Source: an uncultured Rubrobacteraceae bacterium
GTDB taxonomy: Bacteria; Actinomycetota; Rubrobacteria; Rubrobacterales; Rubrobacteraceae
Direction: 5' to 3'
DNA length: 64,000 nucleotides
Assembly: GCA_902806065.1 (NCBI GenBank)
Contig: CADCVE010000001.1
Span: 1-64,000, forward strand
Part shown: piece after piece, positions 1 through 8,379 of the stretch
Position numbering within the stretch: position 1 is the first letter of the stretch
Layout: every line of letters begins with the position of its first letter
Notes under the pieces: generated by a model
The model's input: only the letters and a program-made list of their open reading frames with translations
The model's database searches: none
Told to the model about the DNA's origin: nothing
Position numbers and translations under genes: made by a program

Positions 1-65
1 TCAAAATCCTTACATACTTCGGCCCATTTCCAGTCTTTAGAGTACTTTGGATTACAATAATAAAG

Positions 66-302
66 CTAAGGCACCAGGCAGAGTACGCCTTCGGTGACGC
101 TTTTCTTGAACGTCACTTCTGCCACCCGCTCCTCTTCGTTCGAGGTGAGGACCACACATCTCTCCAGGGTGTGGATCTGGCGGTTGCGGAACTCGCAAAT
201 CTCCGGTAGCTGTCGCATGGCGGCCAGTGTAGCAGGGTGCGGGACGCTAGCTACCGATTTTCGTACCCTGGAGCGGGCGTCCCATTGCACCTTACTCGTC
301 AA
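66..302 (-). CDS. small hypothetical protein
   Basis: A 78-residue frame begins at a TTG that overlaps the last codons of the upstream HTH gene by 11 bp, an arrangement typical of coupled genes here. No domain is recognised. The product is mixed polar with no membrane segment. An internal ATG at 218 would give a 50-residue protein. Existence rests only on the overlap and the open frame, so it may be a chance ORF. Confidence 0.35.
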   Translation of the reverse strand: MTSKVQWDARSRVRKSVASVPHPATLAAMRQLPEICEFRNRQIHTLERCVVLTSNEEERVAEVTFKKSVTEGVLCLVP

Positions 303-1020
303 ACAACCTGCGCCAGAACCCCTTGGTTCTCTTGGTTCTTAGCTCTTCTTCGGTTCGCCTGTCCACCGTGAGTTTCTGCCCCACCTGCGCCCTTTCCCAG
401 TCGGCCCTCTCCTGTTCGCGCTTGAGGCTCTCGCGGAGCGTGGCCTCTGCAGCTTCCGCGAGTTTCAGGCGCTCCCGTAGTTGCCTGGTCTGTTCGGCGG
501 CTGCGACGAGCCGCTCGGCGAGCTCTCGGAGGGTCTCGTTGGAGGCTTCGCCCGAGACCGTCGTTTCCGGGTAGTCTTCGTGGGGCGGTATCTCGGTGGT
601 TGCCGCATCGCTGCTTACCGTGCGTGTGTCCCTTACCAGCACGGCGCCAAGTGGCGGCGTTTCATCGGCTTCCTGGGTGGTTTTTTCCCCGCTGGACAGA
701 TCGGAGCCGGTCGCCGGCGGCTTCCAAAGCGCTTGGTCTGCGGGGAGGAGGATCGTCGCTTCCGTATCCCCAGAACGTGCTTCATTCTGCGCGATGTGGA
801 GTTCCACGTCGTCGTCTTCTTCTTTAGGTGGCCGGTCGGAGGAGGGCTTCAGGTTTCGACGCGCGTGTTCTACGGCACTCACTGGTACAAGCCAGCGGGC
901 CCAGTTGTCCTGATGCCCTTCCAATTCGCCGCGACATAGCATGCCAAAGACCTGCCTGACAGGTAGCCCCAGCACATCCGCGGCCTCTTGCGCACTGTAA
1001 AAATCAGCTTCCTGCACCAT
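292..1020 (-). CDS. excisionase-type HTH protein with coiled coil
   Basis: From the ATG at 1020 the product is 242 residues; a GTG at 1074 would add 18. The N-terminus (about residues 7-55) reads as a MerR/excisionase-type winged HTH: SAQEAADVLGLPVRQVF for helix and turn, followed by a WLVPVSAVEHARR strand-helix. An acidic linker follows. The last ~85 residues are a predicted coiled coil rich in E, R, L and A, ending in a basic-aromatic GFWRRLF motif. By family this is a DNA-binding protein, possibly oligomerised or surface-associated through its coiled coil. It lies 10 nt downstream of the small gene at 1031-1279, so they are probably co-transcribed. The target is unknown. Confidence 0.7.
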   Translation of the reverse strand: MVQEADFYSAQEAADVLGLPVRQVFGMLCRGELEGHQDNWARWLVPVSAVEHARRNLKPSSDRPPKEEDDDVELHIAQNEARSGDTEATILLPADQALWKPPATGSDLSSGEKTTQEADETPPLGAVLVRDTRTVSSDAATTEIPPHEDYPETTVSGEASNETLRELAERLVAAAEQTRQLRERLKLAEAAEATLRESLKREQERADWERAQVGQKLTVDRRTEEELRTKRTKGFWRRLFDE

Positions 1021-1030
1021 AGAAATATTC

Positions 1031-1279
1031 TTACCCTTGGTAAAGGCATCTAACCCTGCTGGGGAGCTCGTCACCTATGCTAGAGTCACCTCGATCCCGG
1101 AAACGTCTTCGGTAAGTAGGACGCTGAACCGCAGTTCCTTTGAAGTCCCGGCTCTCAGCCAAGGGACTCTCGTAGAAGCTCTCCGGTCCCTCGCCAAGGA
1201 TCTCCATAGTCTCTTTCACTTGCCGCCCGTGAGCCTCGTGCCGCACCGTAACGATGATCTTCTCGATTCGCACCGCCAT
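1031..1279 (-). CDS. small hypothetical protein
   Basis: An 82-residue basic protein starting MAVRIEKIIVTVRHEAHGR. The ATG at 1279 is preceded by a good purine-rich ribosome site (GGGATGGGAG), which favours it over the upstream start at 1354. No domain is recognised. It ends 10 nt before the HTH gene and probably forms a two- or three-gene minus-strand unit with it. Confidence 0.45.
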   Translation of the reverse strand: MAVRIEKIIVTVRHEAHGRQVKETMEILGEGPESFYESPLAESRDFKGTAVQRPTYRRRFRDRGDSSIGDELPSRVRCLYQG

Positions 1280-1588
1280 CTCCCATCCCTTCTTCTTCTG
1301 CTCCTCCTCGGTAGCCCGGTTGGGCAGGCGGCCGGAGAGTAGTTGCGGTGCCACTCCGAGGCGTCCCAGAGGGCGTACCTCACGCCGTCAATGCCCTACT
1401 CGCGCATCACCTCCACGAGGCCGGTATGCCGCCACGTTCTATCTCTTCAAGGACTTGGCGGTGCGCGGGCGTGTCCTTAATCGCCCCGTCATTCTACCCG
1501 CGGAAGCTGCTTGGCGATTCAGGGTGAGGCCTCGTAGGTTTGCCCGTCCCCGTCCGCGTCGAGTTGCTGTACAGGGGGAGCATGTGGT
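1280..1588 (-). other. intergenic stretch with possible gene remnant
   Basis: There is no intact gene. The minus strand carries short coding-like pieces (for example GIDGVRYALWDASEWHRN, encoded around 1330-1390) broken by stops, which suggests the worn remains of an older gene. The remnant is not identifiable. Confidence 0.25.
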
Positions 1589-2425
1589 CTAAGGTTCGGC
1601 GGGAGCAGCAACCTGCCCCTCGATACTCTGCGCCTCTCTCATCATCTCGTCGATCTCTCGCTGCGGCGGCCTCTTGCCCTTGTAGCTGCGCCTGTTGGTC
1701 TCCTGCTCCGCAGGCTCGCCCTGTGCCGTGACCGGGGTCTCGTAGTCGATACGCGTCTCGCACGCCTCGAACTCGCCCGAAGTATCCTGTTGCTCTCCGA
1801 GTTCGACCCCGACGCCGCGCTCGCCAGTGGCGGGATCGGCCCCGATGGTCAAGGTCCCCCTGCCCAAGCTGCACTCCGAAGAGGGGTCCGGCACGAGCTC
1901 GTAGGTGCCATCGGCCAGGTCGGGCTCTGTCTCCTGGACCCTCTCAACGTCCTCGCAGTCTTCGGCCGTCTCGTCCAGGGAGTCCGCCACCACGTCGTCG
2001 TTGCCGGCGCCGCAGCCGACGATGTCTCTCGCGGCCGGAAGGTCGAAGGTCAGGGTGGTGTCGTCACCTTCGTTCCCCTCGATGGTGTCCACGTCCGCGT
2101 CGTACGGACCCGCCCGGATGGTGTCGTTGCCCTCCCCGCCGTCGATCTCGTCGGCGCCCGCCAGGCCGTTGATCTCGTCGTTTGCACCCCCGCCATCGAT
2201 GGTGTCGTCGCCTTCGGTGCCGTTTATCGTGTCGTCTTCTTCGGTTCCTTCGATCACATCGGAGCCTTCGGCGCCCTCCGTAGTCTCTTCGGCAGTGGTG
2301 CCTTGGGGCGTGTTGCCCTCTTCGCTTTCTCCACTAGCATTACCGCTGCAACCTGCAATGACGCCGGCAAGAGCTAGCACAGCCACCAGCATCCCGAGAA
2401 GTTTCGTAGTCCCCCGTTCCCTCAC
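1589..2425 (-). CDS. lipoprotein with GD-rich hemolysin-type calcium-binding repeats
   Basis: The chosen start is the GTG at 2425, giving 278 residues; an upstream ATG at 2461 would place 12 extra Cys-containing residues before the signal peptide. The N-terminus is a lipoprotein signal (hydrophobic GMLVAVLALAGVIAGC, lipobox VIAGC, lipidated Cys about 26). Next comes an acidic Gly/Glu/Thr linker and repeated IEGTEEDDTINGTEGDDTI-like units (residues ~60-135) that match the nonapeptide pattern of RTX/hemolysin-type calcium-binding beta rolls, but only a few turns. The C-terminal half has four cysteines and no recognised fold. It is likely an extracytoplasmic, membrane-anchored calcium-binding protein of unknown role. 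Confidence 0.75.
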   Translation of the reverse strand: MRERGTTKLLGMLVAVLALAGVIAGCSGNASGESEEGNTPQGTTAEETTEGAEGSDVIEGTEEDDTINGTEGDDTIDGGGANDEINGLAGADEIDGGEGNDTIRAGPYDADVDTIEGNEGDDTTLTFDLPAARDIVGCGAGNDDVVADSLDETAEDCEDVERVQETEPDLADGTYELVPDPSSECSLGRGTLTIGADPATGERGVGVELGEQQDTSGEFEACETRIDYETPVTAQGEPAEQETNRRSYKGKRPPQREIDEMMREAQSIEGQVAAPAEP

Positions 2426-2653
2426 GCGACAAGCATAGCGCCGGTAACAACCCCGCGCCACAATGGGCAGGAAGGGAAGTTCTTACGACACGCATGCGCC
2501 GCGAGGGCCGATTCGTGCAGGATTGTGGATGAGCTTCCGAAAAGATACCCCTTAGCGGCAAACTATTGAACAGAGGCTTCCCGTCCCTAGCCATCCACAA
2601 GCAGTTTCTTCTTGACAAGAGGCACTTGCAGGGGCACAATACTAAACACCTAT

Positions 2654-2674
2654 GTATACCCCCATAGGGTATAT
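2654..2674 (+). promoter_or_regulatory. CsoR/RcnR-type metal operator
   Basis: This is an inverted repeat with outer A/T-rich arms GTATAC / GTATAT and inner TACCC / GGGTA around a C-rich centre. That layout matches operators of CsoR-family copper sensors. It lies just upstream of genes of the kind found in copper resistance loci, about 12 bp before the first start codon and therefore overlapping the likely promoter. No CsoR gene is in the window. The rest of 2426-2685 shows no gene. Confidence 0.6.
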
Positions 2675-2685
2675 AGGACGCGGTA

Positions 2686-3153
2686 GTGAAAGGTGATGAA
2701 CTGGTCGGGATGGGAAGCGCAAAGAACATTGGGACCGTCCTCGACGGGTGCTCCAGGAGGGCACTCCTGGCGCTACTCCTCGTGGGGGCGCTGCTCTTGT
2801 GCCACGGTGTCTACGGCGTATCGCACCAGGTCTTCGCTACACAACACGCCGAACAGCCTCATCACGCGCACGCGCTTCAGTTGGATCACGCGGACACGCA
2901 TGGGGCGGGGGGAGGCGGGGAGCAGCACTCCACGGAGGGGCAGGGCGGAGACCCAGGGGGCCATCTGGGACACGTCGTCTACGCTACGGTACTCCTGGCG
3001 ATCTCGCTAGGAGCAGCGGTTCGGTGGCTGAGCGGTACTCGAACGTGGACCATAAACGTCTTACCGCCTCTCCCAGAGCGCGTCTTCCCGCCGGTCTTTC
3101 TACGTTCCCCGCGAAGTCCAGACTTGCCTCTACTACAGGTGTTCCGGCTGTAG
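2686..3153 (+). CDS. His-rich small membrane protein (DUF6153-like)
   Basis: The GTG start at 2686 gives 155 residues; an ATG at 2710 is an alternative. Two hydrophobic segments are visible (about residues 26-45, with LLALLLVGALLLCHGVYG, and about 96-115). Between them is a loop with many histidines (HAEQPHHAH, QLDHADTHG, GEQHSTEG) that could bind Cu or Zn. The topology and the LLCHG start resemble the small actinobacterial DUF6153 family, which is found beside copper genes; that assignment is tentative. It is the first gene after the CsoR-like operator and is followed 46 bp later by the DUF305 gene. Confidence 0.6.
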   Translation: MKGDELVGMGSAKNIGTVLDGCSRRALLALLLVGALLLCHGVYGVSHQVFATQHAEQPHHAHALQLDHADTHGAGGGGEQHSTEGQGGDPGGHLGHVVYATVLLAISLGAAVRWLSGTRTWTINVLPPLPERVFPPVFLRSPRSPDLPLLQVFRL

Positions 3154-3199
3154 GGCTCTTCCTTGGCAGCGTAAGTACGATTCTAAGGAAGGAGTAATC

Positions 3200-3841
3200 A
3201 TGCGAAAGTACATAAGGTTCTGGCTACCCGCACTCATGCTCTCGGCGACCCTCGCACTGGCTTCCTGCGCCGGCTCCGGTGGCGGAGACGAGCAGGGGAG
3301 CAGTGGGTCCGAAGACGGCATGCAAGAGATGGACCATGGGTCCGAAAGCACGGAAACATCGGAGATGTTGATGGAGAATGGGGAGTACTCGGACGAACGC
3401 TTCATCGACGCGATGGTCCCGCACCACCAGGGGGCAATAGATATGGCGCAGGTCGCGCTGGAGAGGGCCGAGCACCCGGAGATACTGGCCCTCGCCGAGG
3501 AGATCGTCTCGGCCCAGGAGACCGAGATAGGGCAACTCAAGGCTATAAAGCAGGAGCAGTTCGGTACGTCGGAGGTGACCATGGAGATGAGCGCCGCGGA
3601 GATGGAGGGGATGGGCATGACGATGGACCCGGATGAGTTGGCGAATCAGGAGCCCTTCGACGAGGCGTTCATCGACAACATGATCCCGCACCACGAATCT
3701 GCGATCTCGATGGCGAGTGTGGCTCTTGCGGAGAGCGAAAATCCCGAGATACGGGAGATCGCCGGGGCCATCGTGGAGGCCCAGGAGAGGGAGATCGAGC
3801 AGATGAGAAGCTGGCGAGACGAGTGGTACCCGGAGGGGTAG
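3200..3841 (+). CDS. DUF305 lipoprotein, tandem domains
   Basis: The 213-residue product starts at an ATG with a strong ribosome site (AAGGAGTAATC). A lipoprotein signal ends in LALASC (Cys 23), so it is an outer-face membrane-anchored protein. Two DUF305 (ferritin-like helical) repeats follow, each with the diagnostic motif: FIDAMVPHHQGAIDMA (about 73-88) and FIDNMIPHHESAISMA (about 157-172). The paired histidines and the Met-rich surroundings are typical metal-binding features, and DUF305 proteins commonly sit in copper loci. It is the second gene of the operon. Confidence 0.88.
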   Translation: MRKYIRFWLPALMLSATLALASCAGSGGGDEQGSSGSEDGMQEMDHGSESTETSEMLMENGEYSDERFIDAMVPHHQGAIDMAQVALERAEHPEILALAEEIVSAQETEIGQLKAIKQEQFGTSEVTMEMSAAEMEGMGMTMDPDELANQEPFDEAFIDNMIPHHESAISMASVALAESENPEIREIAGAIVEAQEREIEQMRSWRDEWYPEG

Positions 3842-3867
3842 AAGACCCCAGAAAGGAGCAGAGAACG

Positions 3868-4350
3868 ATGCAAGGTAAAGATACTTCACTGAACAGGACG
3901 GCGTTCAGCGCGACGCTGCACTGCCTAACCGGTTGCGCAATCGGCGAGGTGTTAGGCATGGTTATCGGCACAGCCCTCGGGTGGAGCAACGTCGCAACTA
4001 TCGCCCTCGCCGTGGTGCTGGCGTTCTTCTTCGGCTACTTATTAACGATGATCCCGCTCTTGCGCTCCGGTCTGGCTCTGGCAACCACGCTACCGTTGGC
4101 GTTCGCTGCGGACACGCTCTCGATAACCGTCATGGAGATCGTCGACAATGCAGTAATGCTCGTCGTGCCGGGCGCGATGGAGGCCGGTGTGGTCAGTTTC
4201 CTCTTCTGGGGCAGCCTGGCCTTCGCGCTGGCGGTGGCGTTCGTGGTGGCCTACCCAGTGAACCGCTACCTTATCGCGCGTGGCAGGGGACACGCGGTGG
4301 TTCACGAGTATCATCACAGTGGTCATCAGCACGGGAACCACGAGCAATGA
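3868..4350 (+). CDS. DUF4396 membrane protein
   Basis: The ATG at 3868 follows AAAGGAGCAGAGAACG, so this start is preferred over in-frame codons that overlap the DUF305 gene. The product is 160 residues with about four membrane segments (near 14-33, 36-58, 63-80 and 102-126), beginning TLHCLTGCAIGEVLGMVIG, which is characteristic of DUF4396. The C-terminal tail is His-rich (VVHEYHHSGHQHGNH) and may bind metal. DUF4396 proteins are often encoded with copper and heavy-metal genes. The gene is 26 bp downstream of the DUF305 gene in the same operon. Confidence 0.82.
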   Translation: MQGKDTSLNRTAFSATLHCLTGCAIGEVLGMVIGTALGWSNVATIALAVVLAFFFGYLLTMIPLLRSGLALATTLPLAFAADTLSITVMEIVDNAVMLVVPGAMEAGVVSFLFWGSLAFALAVAFVVAYPVNRYLIARGRGHAVVHEYHHSGHQHGNHEQ

Positions 4351-4399
4351 GTGGCGTAAAAGCCTTTGCGAGCCGGCCCTCCTGCGAGAGGATAAACAC

Positions 4400-5146
4400 A
4401 TGAACGAGATACAACACGGCGAACGGGCTGAGGAACACTTTGGGAGGCACGGCGCGCCGGGCGGGCTATCAATCTCTGTGGCGGGCTTAACGCTGGCCAT
4501 CGGATCGAAGACCTTCGAGGCTAGTCGGAACGAGACGTTCGAGTTTCGGATCCTGGACCAGGCCGGACGTGCCGTGCGCGACTTCGACGAGCAGCACGGA
4601 GAGCGCATGCACCTGATAGTCGTGCGCCGCGACCTGGTCCATTACCAACATCTGCACCCCTCGTTGGGAGCAGATGGGACCTGGGCCACAGCCCTCGTCC
4701 TGCCGGACCCCGGAGTCTACCGGGCATTCGCCGACTTCTCGACGGGAGGAGAGGCGTTGACTCTAGGCGCAGACCTGTGGGTGCCGGGTAACCTCAAGTT
4801 CGCCCAGCTCCCCACCCCGACGGGCGTCGCCCACACCGAGGGCTACGAGGTAGCCCTCGAAACCGGCGCCCTGGCTGCTGGTGCCGAAAGTTCCCTTGCC
4901 TTCCGTATAACCTTGAGGGGCCAGGAAATCGAGCAGCTCGAGCCCTACCTCGGTGCCCTGGGTCATCTGGTAGCCCTGCGCGAGGGTGACCTCGCCTTTT
5001 TACACGTCCATCCCACCGGTGGTGCCGGGGCACAGGTCGCGTTCCACGCCATGTTCCCCAGCATAGGCCGCTACCGGATGTTCCTGCAGTTCGCCCATAC
5101 GGGACGGGTGAGGACAGCGGCCTTCACCGTGGAAGTTTCTCCCTGA
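4400..5146 (+). CDS. copper-locus soluble protein with beta-sandwich character
   Basis: The ATG at 4400 (ribosome site GAGAGG) gives 248 residues without a signal peptide. The fold looks all-beta. The segment FEFRILDQAGRAVRDF, then HGERMHLIVVRRDLVHYQHLHP, then an immunoglobulin-like DPGVYRAFADF, is repeated in a second half containing LHVHPTGG and GRYRMFLQFAHTGRVRTAAF. Such twin HYQHLHP/FLHVHP proteins occur next to copper ATPases and DUF305 genes. The histidine clusters suggest metal binding, but the function is unproven. It is the last gene of the operon. Confidence 0.7.
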   Translation: MNEIQHGERAEEHFGRHGAPGGLSISVAGLTLAIGSKTFEASRNETFEFRILDQAGRAVRDFDEQHGERMHLIVVRRDLVHYQHLHPSLGADGTWATALVLPDPGVYRAFADFSTGGEALTLGADLWVPGNLKFAQLPTPTGVAHTEGYEVALETGALAAGAESSLAFRITLRGQEIEQLEPYLGALGHLVALREGDLAFLHVHPTGGAGAQVAFHAMFPSIGRYRMFLQFAHTGRVRTAAFTVEVSP

Positions 5147-5161
5147 AGACTGCGAGTTCGT

Positions 5162-5190
5162 GAGGGCCGAGGTTTGCAGCCTTGGCCCTC
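5162..5190 (+). terminator. stem-loop terminator of the copper-type operon
   Basis: An 11-bp stem (GAGGGCCGAGG with CCTTGGCCCTC, one G-T wobble) and a 7-nt loop, followed by TCTCTTAT. It lies 15 bp after the last gene of the operon. Confidence 0.7.
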
Positions 5191-5577
5191 TCTCTTATGC
5201 CCAAGTTTCCGAGAAAAGGTAGCTCACCGTCAATTGGGTGGGTGCTGAGTGGACTGGCGGGTATGTCGTCAGCTTCAGCGAATCGTAAAGGGGTGATCGG
5301 CGTCCAATGTCCTCCCAACCCCTACCGGAACGAACGCCCAAGGCGTGCCGCTACTATGACAGGCCTCGAAGCCGCGGCTAGAGAAGGCGCACGACGACGA
5401 TGGCGCCTCTGCAATGAGGATAGGGGGAACAAAGAGTTACTCTGCGGGGGTGTGTTCGTAGCTGCTGGGGAAGTTAGCGTGCTGGTTTTCGTCTTTTTTG
5501 CTGTTTTCTTTTTTCAGTGAGAGGATTGCTGCAAGAGACGAGGAAGCGTCTCTCAGACGAAGCCCCAGTATTCGAGG
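5191..5577 (+). other. gene-poor stretch
   Basis: No convincing gene. The last part (about 5450-5517) encodes a hydrophobic run in the same frame as the next ORF but separated from it by a TGA at 5518-5520. It may be the decayed N-terminal membrane segment of that protein. Confidence 0.35.
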
Positions 5578-5919
5578 GTGGTCGACTTGATCTACTATAA
5601 GAGTTGGGGTAAATCCGATTATGTTACGTACGAGTTTGAAGTGGCAGGGACAGCCTACCAGGGGGAGCGTTCAATCCCTCTGAGTGAAGCTGAAGAAGAC
5701 GAATGCGCCGTGGAAACCGCCCAGTCCGAGGTTCTCGATCCCCAGAAGATTGGCACGTTTTCTATAGTGCGGCCGACCCAACAGACCATTCTCTCCACCC
5801 CGAAAGAGAGTGTGACTAACAAGGACAATCGACACGAAAATGAGGTTCGAGTAGGGATGCCCCTCTCCGAAGCCACAACTATCACCGATGCCCGCACCCT
5901 GTTGCTACCCCGCCCTTGA
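5578..5919 (+). CDS. hypothetical protein, possibly 5'-truncated DUF3592-like
   Basis: A 113-residue frame from a GTG start. The early part (VTYEFEVAGTAYQGERSIPLS) resembles the extracellular strand pattern of DUF3592-type membrane proteins. Upstream in the same frame there is a hydrophobic segment before a stop codon. No clear ribosome site precedes 5578. It may be the remaining 3' half of a broken membrane-protein gene. Confidence 0.35.
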   Translation: MVDLIYYKSWGKSDYVTYEFEVAGTAYQGERSIPLSEAEEDECAVETAQSEVLDPQKIGTFSIVRPTQQTILSTPKESVTNKDNRHENEVRVGMPLSEATTITDARTLLLPRP

Positions 5920-6146
5920 GATCCCCACGGGTAAGCCTAGGCGCCAGCGAGGTGCGCGGACCCAAAGCATGAGAAGGACCGGGTTCCGCTGTGCTTCGGC
6001 ACTTCGGCACAAGCTTCGCGCGAAAATCTCCCCATCGCGCGGCTAGTTGCGAAACAAGTCGAAAATGTAATATATAGTGTAATGAGGTGGATCTCTATGC
6101 TAGTACTATTGTTGGAGGAGAAAACTAAAGATGGAGGACTACCGAG

Positions 6147-6776
6147 ATGACTGAGAGCACACTTCTTCTGGTTGGTCTCTGTATCCTCCTTCTCGCGGCC
6201 ATAGCGATCCTCGTTATTACGGTCGGCGCGCGGAGGGAAGTGCGAAACATCTCCTACGAGCTAGGCCAAAGATACTCGCGAATGGAAAACGAGTTGGATC
6301 TTGCTCGGGTGGAACGCTCAGCTTATGAGCAAGAAGCCCAGCGGGCGAATAAACAGTTGGAAGAGCAACGCCCAGAGAAGCTAACGTGGGAACTTGAGCA
6401 GGCGACGAAAGAGCTTGAGCGACTACGAAACGAGCATTCGGAAAACCTGCGCCTGGCCGGGCTAAAGGAACAGGAGTGGGCACATCGAGACGAGCAGCAA
6501 GAACGTTAGCGCCTGCACCTAGAGCGAGAGTGCCGGAACCTCATGGAAGAGCTTGAGCGGTGGCGCGTAAGGCACACAGAAGTCCAAGAACGGGCCAATT
6601 GGTTGGAGCAGGAACACTCGAAGGCCCAGCAGAAGGTCGAAGAGTTAGCGCAGCTGAGAGGAAGGCTCCTCACGGAGATACAAGAGATCGAAGGGGCAAC
6701 TCCCCTCTCACGTGGCCCCGACCATCAACCTACACCATTAGAGATCCAAGCGAGCCCGTCGCGCACGCGGAGGTAG
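6147..6776 (+). pseudogene. coiled-coil membrane protein interrupted by an in-frame TAG
   Basis: An ATG at 6147 opens a protein with one N-terminal membrane helix (LLLVGLCILLLAAIAILVITV) and then a long Glu/Arg/Gln-rich coiled coil. The frame stops at a TAG (6507-6509) after 120 residues. The same reading frame then continues without interruption to 6776 with identical coiled-coil character (MEELERWRVRHTEVQERANW). A single nonsense change in a gene of about 209 codons is the simplest explanation. The shortened 120-residue product would still carry the anchor and half the coil. Function unknown. Confidence 0.6.
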
Positions 6777-6833
6777 GCCCCAAAAAGGGCCGGGACCAAG
6801 ATAGCCTCGTCCGATAGATATTCTGATACTCGA

Positions 6834-7019
6834 CTATTTGGCTGGTCGCCTCTCGCCGCGCTTCGCTTTCTCCCTCCGATGCTCTTGTTCCTCAGGGGTG
6901 CCCATCTTCCGCTCGTAATCCTCGAGCGCGAATGCCAGTTGCGCCGACGCCGATTCACGCTCGTACTCCAGCACCTCCACTAGCCAGTCGGCCCCGTCCT
7001 CATAGGCGAGTCGCATCAA
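6834..7019 (-). CDS. small charged protein or 3' remnant
   Basis: A 61-residue frame from a TTG, with helical, strongly charged content (DWLVEVLEYERESASAQLAFALEDYERKMG). The open frame extends about 65 nt further upstream with protein-like sequence but no start codon. This suggests the 3' end of a truncated gene. It lies beside the integrase remnant. Confidence 0.35.
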   Translation of the reverse strand: MMRLAYEDGADWLVEVLEYERESASAQLAFALEDYERKMGTPEEQEHRREKAKRGERRPAK

Positions 7020-7157
7020 CTTGCACAGCAGGCGCCAGGCGTTGAATACCTGCGCAGGCGAGACGTGCCGGATGGCCGAGGACGGCCCCTAGCTCTCGAC
7101 TCTCCTCCCTCGCTCCTCTGGCTGGTTTCGGGTGGGGGATGCGGGTAAGATGCGAGT

Positions 7158-7498
7158 ATGGCTGGAAAAGCACATGGCAACGGCGAGGGAACAATCGGAA
7201 GACGCAAGGATGGACGCTGGTACGCCCGTTACCATGCGTTGACCTCGGAGGGCAAAAAGCGAAAGACCGTCTACGACAAGACACGACAAGACGAGGGTCG
7301 AGGCTACCGGACCGGGTGCGCTTCCATGACTTGCGCCACACTGCTGTGACCCTGACCCTGCGGGTCGGTATGCCCGTTTCTGATGTGGCAAAGATACGGG
7401 GTCATGAAGACCCAGCACTCACTTTGAAGCGTTGTTCGCACGTCCTTCCAGATGCGCAGGAGACGCCGGCGCTTGCTATTGATGAGTCCCTCTTTTAA
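7158..7498 (+). pseudogene. tyrosine recombinase (phage-type integrase) remnant
   Basis: Two frames of one gene are visible. From the ATG at 7158, GEGTIGRRKDGRWYARYHAL is the arm-binding N-terminus of a phage-type integrase. Around 7300 the other frame takes over with the catalytic C-terminus: RFHDLRHTAV (the RHR-box His-x-x-Arg), then IRGHEDPALTLKR. The entire middle, about 250 residues, is missing. The active-site tyrosine expected in the YSHVL motif is a cysteine (codon TGT), one transition from TAT. The gene is therefore dead by deletion, frameshift and active-site loss. It marks an old integrated element. Confidence 0.8.
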
Positions 7499-7557
7499 CC
7501 AGCAAAGAGGCAGATTTTTGGTCCACTAGCACACCACTGAGATGAAGGGGTAGGGTT

Positions 7558-8379
7558 TTGAAGATAGTTCAAATGTCCGACATACACGTGGGTTCGGGTC
7601 TTTTCAGGCCCGAACTCCTCTCGGCTACTATAGAGGAGACAAACTCTTTAGAACCCGACCTCGTCGCCGTGGTTGGGGACCTCACGACGGAGGGCTACCG
7701 GTGGGAGTTTGAGGAGGCGAAGGGGTATCTGGACCGCATCGAGTGCGAGAACGTGATCGTGACGATGGGCAACCACGACGCGAAGAGCGTCGGTTACCGG
7801 CACTTCGAGGAGTTATTCGGAATGCGCGAGGGGGCGACGACAATACCGATCCCGGAGGGAGAGGCGAAGGTCGTGGCGCTCGATTCCACCAAGCCGGACC
7901 TGGACGAGGGTGAGATCGGCCGGGAGCACTACGCCTGGCTGGACTCGGAGTTCAGAGACTGGGACAGGGGACCGAAGATTCTCCTGGTCCACCACCACAT
8001 CCTCGCCGTACCCGGCACCGGCCGCGACGTGAACAACCTGCGTGACGCCGGGGACGTGATGGCTATCTTGAGAGAGCTAAGGGTGGATATGGTGCTGTCG
8101 GGGCACCGGCACGTCCCGTACGTTTGGAGCATCTCGGGGGTTCGGATTATTCATTCCGGGACGGTCTCTAGTATGCGGGTGCGAGGGACGATGCCACCCT
8201 CATACAATGTCATTGACCTCGATGAGGATAGCGTAAAGATCACGCTGCACCAGCCCGGCAAGGGGAAGGGAGGCGAGGAGCCACTCGCGAGCTTCTCCCG
8301 CAAGCCCGTCACTACCAGCGAGTTCTACCCGGACTTCAGCCGCTTCGTCCTCTACGATAGACTGCCGTTCTTGAGATGA
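7558..8379 (+). CDS. calcineurin-like metallophosphoesterase
   Basis: 273 residues from a TTG start preceded by AAGGGGTAGGG. All metal-binding motifs are present: D-x-H at residues 8-10 (MSDIHVG), GD at 40-41, GNHD at 71-74, a VHHH segment near 141-144, and SGHRHV near 180-185. This matches the class of cyclic-nucleotide and nucleotide phosphodiesterases (CpdA/Rv0805-like), but the substrate cannot be read from sequence. It is a cytoplasmic protein transcribed alone. Confidence 0.85.
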   Translation: MKIVQMSDIHVGSGLFRPELLSATIEETNSLEPDLVAVVGDLTTEGYRWEFEEAKGYLDRIECENVIVTMGNHDAKSVGYRHFEELFGMREGATTIPIPEGEAKVVALDSTKPDLDEGEIGREHYAWLDSEFRDWDRGPKILLVHHHILAVPGTGRDVNNLRDAGDVMAILRELRVDMVLSGHRHVPYVWSISGVRIIHSGTVSSMRVRGTMPPSYNVIDLDEDSVKITLHQPGKGKGGEEPLASFSRKPVTTSEFYPDFSRFVLYDRLPFLR

